Part shown: positions 46,496-55,545 of the stretch, in pieces
How the letters are laid out: every line of letters starts with the position of its first letter
How positions within the stretch are numbered: the stretch's first letter is position 1
NCBI RefSeq assembly: GCF_904846315.1
Contig: NZ_CAJHAF010000001.1
Span: forward strand, 2,480,001-2,544,000
Length of the DNA: 64,000 bases
Reading direction: 5' to 3'
Source: Psychrobacter jeotgali
GTDB lineage: Bacteria > Pseudomonadota > Gammaproteobacteria > Pseudomonadales > Moraxellaceae
Notes under the pieces: generated by a model
Database searches by the model: none
Seen by the model: only the letters and a program-made list of their open reading frames with translations
Told to the model about the DNA's origin: nothing
Program-made: the position numbers and the translations under genes

Positions 46496-47353
46496 ATGCT
46501 GTATTTAACATTAGCTGTATTATGTAGTGTCGCTGTTTCTGTATTACTCAAAGTATTACGGCAAAAAAATATCGATATTCGTCAGACTATTGTCGCCGGT
46601 TATCCAGTCGCCTTTTTGCTCACTTGGATTTTGTTACAGCCTGATATAAGTGGGATAAGCACTCTTGGCAATGTTTGGGTTATCATCATTGCGCTTGGGC
46701 TATTACTGCCTGCCGTGTTTGTTGTGCTTGGACGAGCGATTGCTGCCGTAGGTATGGTCGCAACCGATGCCGCTCAGCGTTTATCATTGATTATACCTAT
46801 CATCGCCGCATTTTTACTATTTGGCGAGGTGCTGACAGCTACGCGTACGTTTGGCTTATTATTAGGGTTTTTAGCTTTAGGCGCACTGGTTTATCGCCCG
46901 CAGTCAAATATTACCAACCATAGCAGTAAAAAAACCTTGCAAACTCCGCTTTGGCTGTTTGGAGTCTGGGTAGGATATGGCATTATCGATATTTTATTTA
47001 AACAAGTGGCCAAACAAGGTGCCACTTTTCCGCTTACGCTATTTGTCAGTTTCGGGCTAGCGGGTTTATTGTTGTTTATCTACTTGCTCATTACCGGTGT
47101 ACGCTGGCAGAGTAAGGCGTTGGTAGCAGGCTTGTTACTAGGTGCACTTAATATGGGCAATATTTATGCTTATGTGCGTGCTCATCAAGTGCTTTCTGAA
47201 TCGCCAAGTATTGTATTTACGGGGATGAACGTGGGGGTTATTACCGTAGCGACTTTGATTGGGGTTGGAGTGTTTAAAGAATCGCTTAATCGGATTAATC
47301 TGTTAGGGATAATATTGGCAATTAGCTGTGTGGCAGTATTGTTTTTAGCATAA
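46496..47353 (+). CDS. EamA/DMT-superfamily transporter
   Basis: 285 residues, about ten membrane helices in two halves, the usual DMT architecture. Helix motifs include VVLGRAIAAVGMVATDAAQRLSLII-type loop (in parts), GFLALGALVY at the end of the first half, and FTGMNVGVITVATLIGVGVF plus NRINLLGIILAISCVAVLFL at the end of the second. Substrate not inferable. RBS AAGGATAGAAAACC. Monocistronic. Confidence 0.82.
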   Translation: MLYLTLAVLCSVAVSVLLKVLRQKNIDIRQTIVAGYPVAFLLTWILLQPDISGISTLGNVWVIIIALGLLLPAVFVVLGRAIAAVGMVATDAAQRLSLIIPIIAAFLLFGEVLTATRTFGLLLGFLALGALVYRPQSNITNHSSKKTLQTPLWLFGVWVGYGIIDILFKQVAKQGATFPLTLFVSFGLAGLLLFIYLLITGVRWQSKALVAGLLLGALNMGNIYAYVRAHQVLSESPSIVFTGMNVGVITVATLIGVGVFKESLNRINLLGIILAISCVAVLFLA

Positions 47354-47600
47354 AGTTCTTGTTACAGTTAACCTGTTATAAAAATAAATAACAATATAAC
47401 TCTTTTTAACTCGCCTGCCTAGTTTGTTAACTGACTAAGTACAGGTAAACTCGGTATCTTATGCTAGAGTAAACAACAACTAACTTAGCGTATTATTTTA
47501 ACAGCATATTTTGTATAGGACTACTGTCAGCTACTCTTTTATGAAGAGAGCATGTTATTAAGAAAAGCATAAATTTTATTTACCAATAGAGGATATTTCG

Positions 47601-48491
47601 ATGTCATACGAACAACAACTACAACAAATAAAAAAGGGTTCAGGATTCATTGCTGCGCTTGATCAAAGTGGCGGCAGTACGCCAAAAGCACTAGAGAATT
47701 ACGGTGTAATGAGCGATGAGTATGATAATGATGAAGCTATGTTTGATTTAGTGCATGAAATGCGCGCCCGTATTATGACTTGTGATGCCTTTGATAACGA
47801 GCGTGTTCTGGGCGCTATTTTATTCGAAGATACTATGGATCGTGAAGTTAATGGTAAACCAACCGCCAATTATCTCTGGGAAGATAAGCATATTGTGCCT
47901 TTTTTAAAGGTAGATAAAGGCTTAGCTGAGCAAATGAGCGGTGTACAAGTTATGCGTCCTATGCCAGATTTAGATGCATTATTGGATAAAGCTAAAAAGT
48001 ATCCGGTGTTTGGTACTAAGATGCGCTCAGTTATCTATGAGCCTAGTGTTGATGGTATTGAGCTAGTTGTCCAGCAGCAATTCGATGTGGCAAAACAAAT
48101 TATCTCCAAAGGTTTTATGCCAATCGTAGAGCCTGAAGTCAATATTGATAGCGCTAAAAAACATGATTGTGAGCTGCTATTAAAAGCAGATATTTTACGT
48201 AACTTAGATCGTCTAAATGAGGGTCATCAAGTTATGCTAAAGCTGACTTTGCCAGAGGAAGGCGGCTTTTACCAAGAGCTGATTGATCACCCTAAAGTGC
48301 TTAAAGTAGTCGCATTATCAGGCGGCTATAGCCGTCAGGATGCTTGTGCGAAGCTTGAAGAAAACCCAGGTATGATTGCCAGCTTCTCACGCGCCTTTAC
48401 CGAAGGTTTGAGTAAAAAACAAAGTGATAAAGAGTTTGCTGATACTATCGATACCTCAATTAACGAGATTTATCAGGCTTCTAAGGTTTAA
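47601..48491 (+). CDS. fda: Fructose-bisphosphate aldolase, class I
   Basis: Schiff-base aldolase of glycolysis/gluconeogenesis. 296 residues, the usual length of the bacterial class I (Staphylococcus-type) enzyme. Signatures: GFIAALDQSGGSTPKALENYG at the N-terminus (in parts), VFGTKMRSVIYEPS, PIVEPEVNIDS and MLKLTLPEEGGFY, whose Lys is the Schiff-base candidate. It differs from the class II (FbaA, zinc) enzyme. AGAGGATATTTCG ribosome site. It is followed by a dispersed repeat and a terminator shared with yggX. Confidence 0.92.
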   Translation: MSYEQQLQQIKKGSGFIAALDQSGGSTPKALENYGVMSDEYDNDEAMFDLVHEMRARIMTCDAFDNERVLGAILFEDTMDREVNGKPTANYLWEDKHIVPFLKVDKGLAEQMSGVQVMRPMPDLDALLDKAKKYPVFGTKMRSVIYEPSVDGIELVVQQQFDVAKQIISKGFMPIVEPEVNIDSAKKHDCELLLKADILRNLDRLNEGHQVMLKLTLPEEGGFYQELIDHPKVLKVVALSGGYSRQDACAKLEENPGMIASFSRAFTEGLSKKQSDKEFADTIDTSINEIYQASKV

Positions 48492-48567
48492 GTTCATCGT
48501 TTAAATCATAAATTGATCTATATAATGGTTACTCAATTAAATAGATACACTAGATTATAATGCGAGA

Positions 48568-48633
48568 CTGGAGACAAATTTTACTTGCGTGCTGTGTCTA
48601 CGCTGACAGAGGCTGCGCAAAAAATGTCCCCAG
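48568..48633. repeat. Palindromic dispersed repeat, copy 2 (REP/MITE-like, non-coding)
   Basis: Outer arms CTGGAGACAAATTTT (48568-48582) and, on the other strand, CTGGGGACATTTTTT match at 12 of 15 positions. The core 48577-48618 is the inverted copy of 15029-15070 with 3 mismatches in 42. It lies in the fda-yggX gap. Confidence 0.8.
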
Positions 48634-48680
48634 CCTCGCTGTAGCCTTTTTATATTGACCTGACTCTATTGAACTCATAA

Positions 48681-48719
48681 AAAAAGCTTTGCCACCATCC
48701 AATGGTGGCAAAGCTTTTT
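48681..48719. terminator. Bidirectional terminator between fda and yggX
   Basis: AAAAAGCTTTGCCACCA / TGGTGGCAAAGCTTTTT, 17-bp stem with a five-base loop, between converging genes with T-runs on both strands. Confidence 0.92.
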
Positions 48720-48771
48720 AAGTATTTAAATAATAGACTAAAACTTAGCTTTTAGCTAAACGTCTAACCTG

Positions 48772-49062
48772 TTACTTCTCAGGCGTCCAACCTTGCGCGC
48801 GCTCATAGTCTTCGTTGTCCAAAAACTTCTCACGCTGTTCAGTCAAGAACTTCTTGGCTTCAGGATCCATCATGCTTAGATGGTTCTCATTGATCAGCAT
48901 AGTTTGCTGCTCGAGCCATTCTTGCCATGCTTTATCAGACACCGTATCTTGGATTTCTTTTCCTTTTTTATTGGGGAAAGGTGGGTTGGCCATCTTAGGC
49001 AGGTTTTGCTGATATTTACGGCAAAATACGGTATTAGCTTGCGGATTAAAAGTCTCAGTCAT
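48772..49062 (-). CDS. yggX: YggX, probable Fe(2+)-trafficking / oxidative damage protection protein
   Basis: 96 residues (E. coli 91). Conserved [15 protein letters not shown] (with the conserved Cys14), [19 protein letters not shown] and the C-terminal [16 protein letters not shown] segment. In enteric bacteria YggX protects iron-sulfur enzymes from oxidative damage. AGGAGCACGTC ribosome site directly upstream of the ATG at 49062. Confidence 0.93.
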   Translation of the reverse strand: MTETFNPQANTVFCRKYQQNLPKMANPPFPNKKGKEIQDTVSDKAWQEWLEQQTMLINENHLSMMDPEAKKFLTEQREKFLDNEDYERAQGWTPEK

Positions 49063-49197
49063 GACGTGCTCCTTATTAATAAGGTTAAGTAAATTACAAA
49101 GTTAGATAGTAGTATCACTCTATGATAACGGTCTTTGTCCATTTAGCAAAGCTTATCAAGTGTATCAAAAGTAACCACTAACTTAGCGAATAAAATT

Positions 49198-49225
49198 AAA
49201 AACACCCGCAGCAATGGCGGGTGTT
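49198..49225 (-). terminator. Intrinsic terminator after argH
   Basis: On the minus strand AACACCCGC / GCGGGTGTT, followed by TTTTTAATTTTA. About 70 bp past the argH stop. Confidence 0.85.
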
Positions 49226-49292
49226 CTAAGAGGCTGTATAATACAATTTAACACCAAACTTATCGTTAAAAGCGTAAAGAAGGTAATAGCCT

Positions 49293-50666
49293 TTAAGCGA
49301 ACGCTTTCAAACGCGCACGACCATTTACAACCGCTTGTTTAACTTGGTTAGGCGCCGTACCACCTAGATGATCACGGGCTGCTAACGAGCCTTCTAAAGT
49401 TAAGAAATCAAAGACGTCATCACCAATAACACTGCTAAATTGCTGCAATTGTGCCAAAGTTAAGTCACTAAGATCTACGCCTTCTTTGATACCCAAAGCA
49501 ACCGCATTACCGACCACCTCGTGAGCATCACGGAAAGCGACGCCTTTACGCACCAAATAATCCGCTAAATCAGTCGCTGTTGCATAGCCTTTCATGGTGG
49601 CAGCACGCATAGCCTCGATATTCGGAGTGATATTAGGCAGCATATCAGCAAAGGCTAATAGCGAGCCGGTTAAAGTATCGACGCAATCAAACAGTGGTTC
49701 TTTATCTTCTTGGTTGTCTTTATTGTAGGCAAGGGGCTGACTTTTCATCAGGCTAAGTAGGGTCATCAATTGTCCAAACACCCGCGCTGCTTTGCCGCGT
49801 ACCAGTTCTGGCACATCGGGGTTTTTCTTTTGCGGCATAATCGATGAGCCAGTACAAAAGCGATCGGGTATCTGCACAAAGTTAAACTGCGCTGACATCC
49901 ACAGGATAATCTCTTCGCTCATACGTGACAGATGCATCATTAAAATAGAAGCGTTTGAGGTAAATTCAATAGCAAAGTCACGATCTGACACCGCATCGAG
50001 TGAGTTCTGACAAATCCCTTCAAAGCCAAGTAGTTCAGCGGTAATGGTTCGATCTATCGGGAAGGTAGTACCCGCCAGTGCAGCGCTACCGAGTGGCATC
50101 TGATTGATACGGCGACGTGTATCGACCAGACGTTCAGTATCACGATAGAGCATCTCAAACCAGGCCAGTACATGATGACCGAAGCTGACGGGCTGTGCGG
50201 TTTGCAGATGGGTAAAGCCGGGCATGATGGTAGCGGTATGCTGTTCAGCCAAATCAAGCAAGCCGCTTTGTAGGCGTACTAAAAGGGCGATGATATTGTC
50301 GGTCTCCTCACGTAGCCACAGACGAATATCGGTGGCGACCTGATCGTTACGACTGCGACCTGTGTGTAGTTTTTTACCCACAGCGCCAATGATATCGGTT
50401 AGGCGCGACTCGACGTTCATGTGCACATCTTCGAGGGTGATCGACCAGTTAAAGTCTCCGGCCTCAATCTCGCTTAAAACTTGCTTGAGACCGTCGATAA
50501 TAGTCGCCACTTCCTCAGCGCTTAGAATGTCGCACTGGCCCAGCATCGTCGCATGGGCAATTGAACCTTCGATATCATGACGAGCAAAGCGCTGATCAAA
50601 ACCAACGGAGGCGGTAAAGGCGGCGACAAAGCTATCGGTCGCTTCACTAAAGCGTCCACCCCACAT
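49293..50666 (-). CDS. argH: Argininosuccinate lyase
   Basis: Last step of arginine synthesis: argininosuccinate to arginine plus fumarate. Start set at ATG 50666 ([17 protein letters not shown]): AAGGG lies six bases upstream and the length becomes 457 residues, the same as E. coli ArgH. The frame is open to ATG 50786, adding 40 Asn/Ser/Asp-rich residues, but no ribosome site precedes that codon and it would overlap the divergent kinase gene. Signatures: [19 protein letters not shown], the [13 protein letters not shown] loop, and [12 protein letters not shown] of the fumarase/aspartase superfamily. Confidence 0.94.
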   Translation of the reverse strand: MWGGRFSEATDSFVAAFTASVGFDQRFARHDIEGSIAHATMLGQCDILSAEEVATIIDGLKQVLSEIEAGDFNWSITLEDVHMNVESRLTDIIGAVGKKLHTGRSRNDQVATDIRLWLREETDNIIALLVRLQSGLLDLAEQHTATIMPGFTHLQTAQPVSFGHHVLAWFEMLYRDTERLVDTRRRINQMPLGSAALAGTTFPIDRTITAELLGFEGICQNSLDAVSDRDFAIEFTSNASILMMHLSRMSEEIILWMSAQFNFVQIPDRFCTGSSIMPQKKNPDVPELVRGKAARVFGQLMTLLSLMKSQPLAYNKDNQEDKEPLFDCVDTLTGSLLAFADMLPNITPNIEAMRAATMKGYATATDLADYLVRKGVAFRDAHEVVGNAVALGIKEGVDLSDLTLAQLQQFSSVIGDDVFDFLTLEGSLAARDHLGGTAPNQVKQAVVNGRARLKAFA

Positions 50667-50767
50667 CTGCTGCCCTTGAGCACTATCAGTGAGGTTGTCG
50701 GTGGTGGCTGCATTTGTGCTAGAATCATAGTCATTTGCAGTGTTATTTTGGTCGGGAATACTAGAGT

Positions 50768-51919
50768 TTGAAGAATTGGCGTTCATATTGGTCTAAGACA
50801 AGTCAAAAGAATAAGAGCTCAAGTATAGCAAATGATAAGGTTGCCTTACTAGCTGAGCGCTTAGACTTTTTTATTCCAAGGCTCATGAAGATGATGCCAC
50901 CTTGGCAATGGCTGGTATATATCGTTTTTTGGTCATTATTCGTTACTATTATAGACCGTCATGACTTAGCGACATGGATTGATTTTTTAATTAAGTTTTT
51001 GGGGAGGGTTACTCAAAACGTTTTAACTATTATTCCAGCGCTATATTTAATTGATTACTTACGGCCCATACTTAAACGTCTCACTATTATGAGTGCCAGT
51101 TTCTATATTTTGCTACTGTTTGTTTTTACTTCTGTAGTCTCAGCCATGTTGGTATCTCTGGTACTGATTAATTTAGGTTGGCAAACCTATAATCCTCAAA
51201 CGTTCAGCCTAAATATAATCTTTAACACCGTATTAGCGAGTGGCTTTACCATAGTATTTTTATTATATTTCTTGCAGCGTTATCGGGAGTTGATAGCACT
51301 TAATCAATCCTTTGAGCATAAACTTACCGTGCAGAATGATCTGATAAAAGCTCGTTTGGCTCCGCATTTCTTTTTTAATACCATCAATACTTTGCTCTCA
51401 CTTATAGAGTCGGACCCTCCACGTGCTGCTCAATTATTACAACATGCCTCAGCTTTGTATCGAGCCAGTTTTAGCGGGACCCGTGAAATTAGCTTTGAGG
51501 AAGAAGTGGCTTTGTGTGAGCATTACTTAGCGATTGAGTCGAGCCGATTAGCGGATAAGTTGGTGGTTAATTGGCACCTTCCTGATGAAGACATTATGTA
51601 TGATATGGTAATCACGGCATTGACTTTGCAAAGTGTCATCGAGAAGATGCTGTTGAATGTAGTTGAGATGACTACTGAGACTATTTATATTGATGTTGAT
51701 GTCAAATGGGAAGATCATATAGTTATCATCACGGTTACCGTACAGTTGCCGAGCAAGACTTTGATGGTACTCTACGATTTACGCCAACAAGTCGATTTTT
51801 ATATGCAAGCCAATCGGCTGAAGATCTATTTTGGCGACAGCGCTGATATTCAAAGCACGGTAAATACAACCCAAATTGAAACTGTAATTACTTATCCGTT
51901 ACAAGATGTAGGCATTTAA
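50768..51919 (+). CDS. AlgZ/FimS-like sensor histidine kinase with degenerate ATPase domain
   Basis: 383 residues from a TTG start at 50768 (GGGA nine bases upstream); ATG at 50885 is an alternative. Four membrane helices (about 46-66, 80-100, 108-132 and 145-168) are followed by a LytS-type dimerisation segment with the phospho-acceptor pattern [19 protein letters not shown] (His200). The region that should be HATPase_c has a weak N-box ([11 protein letters not shown]) and no glycine-rich G1/G2 boxes. Pseudomonas AlgZ/FimS is known to be similarly atypical. An AlgR-type regulator gene follows. Confidence 0.82.
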   Translation: MKNWRSYWSKTSQKNKSSSIANDKVALLAERLDFFIPRLMKMMPPWQWLVYIVFWSLFVTIIDRHDLATWIDFLIKFLGRVTQNVLTIIPALYLIDYLRPILKRLTIMSASFYILLLFVFTSVVSAMLVSLVLINLGWQTYNPQTFSLNIIFNTVLASGFTIVFLLYFLQRYRELIALNQSFEHKLTVQNDLIKARLAPHFFFNTINTLLSLIESDPPRAAQLLQHASALYRASFSGTREISFEEEVALCEHYLAIESSRLADKLVVNWHLPDEDIMYDMVITALTLQSVIEKMLLNVVEMTTETIYIDVDVKWEDHIVIITVTVQLPSKTLMVLYDLRQQVDFYMQANRLKIYFGDSADIQSTVNTTQIETVITYPLQDVGI

Positions 51920-52339
51920 TAATCGCAGCATAACCTTATCGCTATAAAACACCTACATCGCCTCTACTAGCCACCGTGGTAAGATATTACTATTAGTTTA
52001 ACAGCCTACCTGAATAAACAAACCTTTATAAACATAACAAATAATGGGTGAAAATTTGACTCGGAATTCTGCTGGCATGAATTTTGCTCAATTAAATTTG
52101 CTTAACTAAATATATATCTGAGCTAGCGTAAATAAGTAATTACTTAGCTTATGAAATATTTTTACCTTTGACTTATGTTTAATATGGATAAGTGAATATT
52201 TATAAGATATAGTGAACTAATGTTGCAAATTATTGTTTGTTTTCAAGAAAATAATACAATGTGGCTGGGCATAAAGAGTCTGTAATAGTTGAAGATATTG
52301 AAAATTATGCTCTCACTATGGAGCGATAATGGAGTTTAC
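51920..52339. other. Intergenic region between sensor and response regulator genes
   Basis: About 420 bp of AT-rich sequence, larger than usual inside a two-component pair, so the regulator probably has its own promoter here. No RNA gene or palindrome stands out. Confidence 0.45.
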
Positions 52340-53077
52340 ATGCGGATTGTAGTTTGTGATGATGAGCCGCTTGCTCGCGAGCGTTTGGCTAGAATTGTAC
52401 AAGAGTCGGGTCATGAGGTGGTAGCGCAAGCGACAACCGGAGATGAAGCCATTGCAGCGGTAACAGCGAAACAACCTGACGTTATCTTGCTTGATATCCG
52501 TATGCCTGAGATGGATGGGGTACGCTGTGCGCAAGCTCTTAATGAACTTGAGCACCCGCCAGCAATTATTTTTGTGACTGCCTACGATAATTACGCTATT
52601 GCTGCTTTTAAAGCCAATGCCATCGGTTATTTGTTGAAACCGGCTAATAAAGATGAGTTGCTAGAGGCTTTAAATAAAGCTAAGAGTTTAAACGCCGCTC
52701 AGCTGAATGAGATTCGCAAACTTGAAGATCCCACTGCTCGTCCGGTACGTGAGCATATTACAGCCCGCACCCATCGTGGGGTTGAGCTAGTAAAGCTCAA
52801 AGATATTTATTATTTTACCGCTGATCAAAAGTACGTAAAGGTACGCCACAAAGACGGTATTGTACTGATCGACGATACTCTAAAAGAGCTAGAGCAGGAA
52901 TTTGGTGAGCGCTTGTTCCGTGTTCATCGCAATGCTATGATTAACCTCAGTTTTTTAGATTATTTAGAAACGGTTGATTCTGGGCAGTATCTAGTACGTT
53001 TTAAAGGTATCGATGAGGCTTTAGCGGTTAGTCGCCGTCACTTACCTGCTCTACGTGATAAAATTCAAAGTATGTAA
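52340..53077 (+). CDS. algR: LytTR-family response regulator, AlgR-like
   Basis: 245 residues from ATG 52340 (GGAG five bases upstream); an upstream in-frame extension to 52289 has no support. Receiver domain with RIVVCDDEPLARERL (acidic pocket), phospho-acceptor Asp in VILLDIRMPEMDG, FVTAYDNYAI and the Lys in LLKPANKDEL. C-terminal LytTR DNA-binding domain (about 145-243; VKLKDIYYFTADQKYVKV and LFRVHRNAMINLSFLDYLE). AlgR controls type IV pilus and alginate genes in Pseudomonas; here pil genes lie in the same window but not adjacent. Confidence 0.88.
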   Translation: MRIVVCDDEPLARERLARIVQESGHEVVAQATTGDEAIAAVTAKQPDVILLDIRMPEMDGVRCAQALNELEHPPAIIFVTAYDNYAIAAFKANAIGYLLKPANKDELLEALNKAKSLNAAQLNEIRKLEDPTARPVREHITARTHRGVELVKLKDIYYFTADQKYVKVRHKDGIVLIDDTLKELEQEFGERLFRVHRNAMINLSFLDYLETVDSGQYLVRFKGIDEALAVSRRHLPALRDKIQSM

Positions 53078-53102
53078 ACCAGCCGTCAAAGCACTTACGA
53101 AT

Positions 53103-53156
53103 AAATACCCCATATCATCATCCCCTTATTTATGCTTAAATAGGGGTATTTTTTTG
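53103..53156 (+). terminator. Intrinsic terminator after algR
   Basis: AAATACCCC pairs with GGGGTATTT; an inner alternative pairs CCCCTTATTT with AAATAGGGG. Seven T follow the stem. Confidence 0.75.
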
Positions 53157-53290
53157 CGTCGTATGCAGGCTATTACTGCTGCTGCGCCCTTATTTAATAA
53201 CGAGCTCTCAAAAATTAGAGGCACTGTTAAAACACCTATTATATTTAATATAAATTACCAATAACACTATAATCCTAATCGAGGCCATTT

Positions 53291-54331
53291 ATGAGCAACA
53301 CTAACTCTCTTGCTGTAGATACGCTTAATATTGCTACTCGCCAAAGTCCATTAGCACTATGGCAAGCTGAGCATATTCGTGATCGTCTAAAAGCACTGTA
53401 TCCAGAATTAACTGTAAATTTACTAAAAATTGTCACTAAGGGTGACAAAATTTTGGATACACCACTAGCAAAAATTGGCGGTAAAGGTTTATTTGTCAAA
53501 GAGCTTGAACAAGCTTTGTATGATAGGCAAGCTGATATTGCAGTCCATTCGCTAAAAGACGTGCCGATGCAGCTGCCTGAGGGTCTGACACTGGGGGTTT
53601 ACTGTAAACGCGCCGCGCCAACTGATGCTTTTGTTTCAAACACCTATAATAGTATTGATGAATTGCCGCAAGGAGCGGTAGTCGGTACGGCCAGTTTGCG
53701 CCGTCAATGTCAAATCAAAGCTTATCGCCCTGACTTACAAATCAAAACCCTGCGCGGTAATGTCGGAACTCGTTTGAGTAAGCTTGATGCAGGTGATTAT
53801 GATGCCATTATTTTGGCAACCAGTGGTCTACAGCGTATTGAACTGGATGAGCGTATCCGTAGTGAGCTTGATATCGATATTTGTCTGCCAGCAGTAGGAC
53901 AGGGCGCTTTAGCTATCGAATGCCGTGAGGGTGACGAAGATATATTGGCACTATTAGCGCCGCTTAATCATGACAAGGCTCGTATTCGTTTGATCGCTGA
54001 ACGTGCGCTCAATCGTCATTTAGAGGGCGGTTGTCAAGTACCTATTGCTGCTTATGCGGTCTTGCAACTGGATGATGATAGCGCGGCAAATAATAATGAC
54101 GCTAATAATGATAATGGCAACAATGATCAAGGCAACGTCTTATGGCTACGTGGGCGCGTGGGCGAAGAGGATGGTAGTAAGCTGCTCAAAGCAGACAAGC
54201 GTATCACTTTAACCGGTACCCAACAGCAGCAAGAAGCGCAAGCGAACCAATTAGGTATTGATGTTGCAAAGCTATTGTTAGAGAAGGGTGCGGGCGCTAT
54301 TCTAGCAGCGATTTATAACCCTAAAGCCTAA
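53291..54331 (+). CDS. hemC: Porphobilinogen deaminase (hydroxymethylbilane synthase)
   Basis: Joins four porphobilinogens to hydroxymethylbilane in heme synthesis. 346 residues (usual about 310). [21 protein letters not shown] at the N-terminus (in parts), [44 protein letters not shown], and the dipyrromethane-cofactor Cys in [12 protein letters not shown]. The excess length is an Asn/Asp-rich insertion (about 265-285) in the third domain, probably a surface loop. hemD and a hemX-like gene follow. Confidence 0.95.
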   Translation: MSNTNSLAVDTLNIATRQSPLALWQAEHIRDRLKALYPELTVNLLKIVTKGDKILDTPLAKIGGKGLFVKELEQALYDRQADIAVHSLKDVPMQLPEGLTLGVYCKRAAPTDAFVSNTYNSIDELPQGAVVGTASLRRQCQIKAYRPDLQIKTLRGNVGTRLSKLDAGDYDAIILATSGLQRIELDERIRSELDIDICLPAVGQGALAIECREGDEDILALLAPLNHDKARIRLIAERALNRHLEGGCQVPIAAYAVLQLDDDSAANNNDANNDNGNNDQGNVLWLRGRVGEEDGSKLLKADKRITLTGTQQQQEAQANQLGIDVAKLLLEKGAGAILAAIYNPKA

Positions 54332-54444
54332 GCTGATAGCTCAATGTCGATAACAATTATTTAAAGTTAATTGTTTTTATATAAATGGCTTAGGATTGGC
54401 TGTTATTGGCCTGACTTACCTGAGCCTTATGTAGTGGTATCTCT

Positions 54445-55413
54445 ATGACTAGTTCCTCTTATTTATCATCGGCACTACCTACTGTGATTAATACGCGGCC
54501 TACCGAGCGTGCTGAGCCTTTAACGAACCATTTGCAAGCAGCGGGCTTTCCAGTGGTTGAAATTCCTATGTTGAGCTTGCAGTTACTGCCGACTACCACA
54601 AGTGATGTCGATATTATGCGCCAATGGCTGGCTGGTGATTATCAGGCGCTAGTCATCGTTAGCCCTACGGCTGCCGCTTCAGGATTAGCGGTTTGGCAAA
54701 AGCTAGAAAAAGAGAGGCGAAATGACAGTCAAATAACGACTGCTCATAATGAAAATAAATCAGCAGCCGTAAAAACAATGGAACCCAATAGTCATGTAAA
54801 TGAGCAAGCGCCGAGCCATATCATTGCTGTTGGTGCAGCGACCGCTGCGGTCTTACAAGATCCTAACTTACAGCTGGACTGCCAAGTATTAAAGCCTGTT
54901 TTGGCTAATAATGAAGGCATGCTGGCTATGCCAGAGATTGAAAGTTTACAAGCGGGTGATAAATTATTGGTATGGCGTGGTCTTGGCGGTCGGAGACTGT
55001 TGGTCGATACTTTACAAGCGCGTGGTGTGCATATTGATAGTATTGCTTGGTATGAGCGTACCATGCCAGATACAGCACACACTGAGTATCAGCAGTGGTT
55101 AAGCGGTTTTATTCAGCAAAAAATATCTACAGATTTGATAAAACCTGTGGTTATTATTAGCAGTGGTACTGCCTTTGAGCATTGGCTATCGGTAGTCGAG
55201 AACGCTCAAAAAAGAGGCTCAAACCCTAGTGTTTCTATTACTAATGATAGGAGTCATAAAAACTCTGTGCAGTTGGCAGACTTTAGCTATGTAGTATTAG
55301 GAGAGCGTTTGGCTAATATAGTAGCCGAGCGGCAGTTAAGTCATTGCCAAGTAGAAGATTTAGATCCTGAAACTATCCTAACGGCTATCAAATCTAACTT
55401 TATTAATAGGTAG
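54445..55413 (+). CDS. hemD: Uroporphyrinogen-III synthase
   Basis: Closes and inverts ring D of hydroxymethylbilane. 322 residues; the family is poorly conserved. Typical features are VINTRPTERAEPLTNHLQAA (about 14-33), ALVIVSPTAAASGLAVW, IIAVGAATAAVL, LLVWRGLGGRRLLVDTLQARG, ERTMPDTAHTEYQQWLSGF and VVIISSGTAFEHW. An extra hydrophilic stretch (about 95-120) lengthens the first domain. It follows hemC by 113 bp. Confidence 0.88.
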   Translation: MTSSSYLSSALPTVINTRPTERAEPLTNHLQAAGFPVVEIPMLSLQLLPTTTSDVDIMRQWLAGDYQALVIVSPTAAASGLAVWQKLEKERRNDSQITTAHNENKSAAVKTMEPNSHVNEQAPSHIIAVGAATAAVLQDPNLQLDCQVLKPVLANNEGMLAMPEIESLQAGDKLLVWRGLGGRRLLVDTLQARGVHIDSIAWYERTMPDTAHTEYQQWLSGFIQQKISTDLIKPVVIISSGTAFEHWLSVVENAQKRGSNPSVSITNDRSHKNSVQLADFSYVVLGERLANIVAERQLSHCQVEDLDPETILTAIKSNFINR

Positions 55414-55427
55414 CCACTCTAAACATC

Positions 55428-55487
55428 TAAGTGGTTGCTTTTTTAAGTGATTAGTTTAAGTTAAGTAGTTTTTCAAGTTAAGTGGTT
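55428..55487 (+). repeat. Four 9-bp repeats TAAGTRRTT at about 17-bp spacing
   Basis: TAAGTGGTT, TAAGTGATT, TAAGTAGTT and TAAGTGGTT start at 55428, 55444, 55462 and 55479, in the gap between hemD and the hemX-like gene. Period 16-18 bp. Confidence 0.6.
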
Positions 55488-55545
55488 ATTTCGATTTATT
55501 ACTTATCTTAATTGCAGTTATATTCAATCATTACGGTACTGCTTT

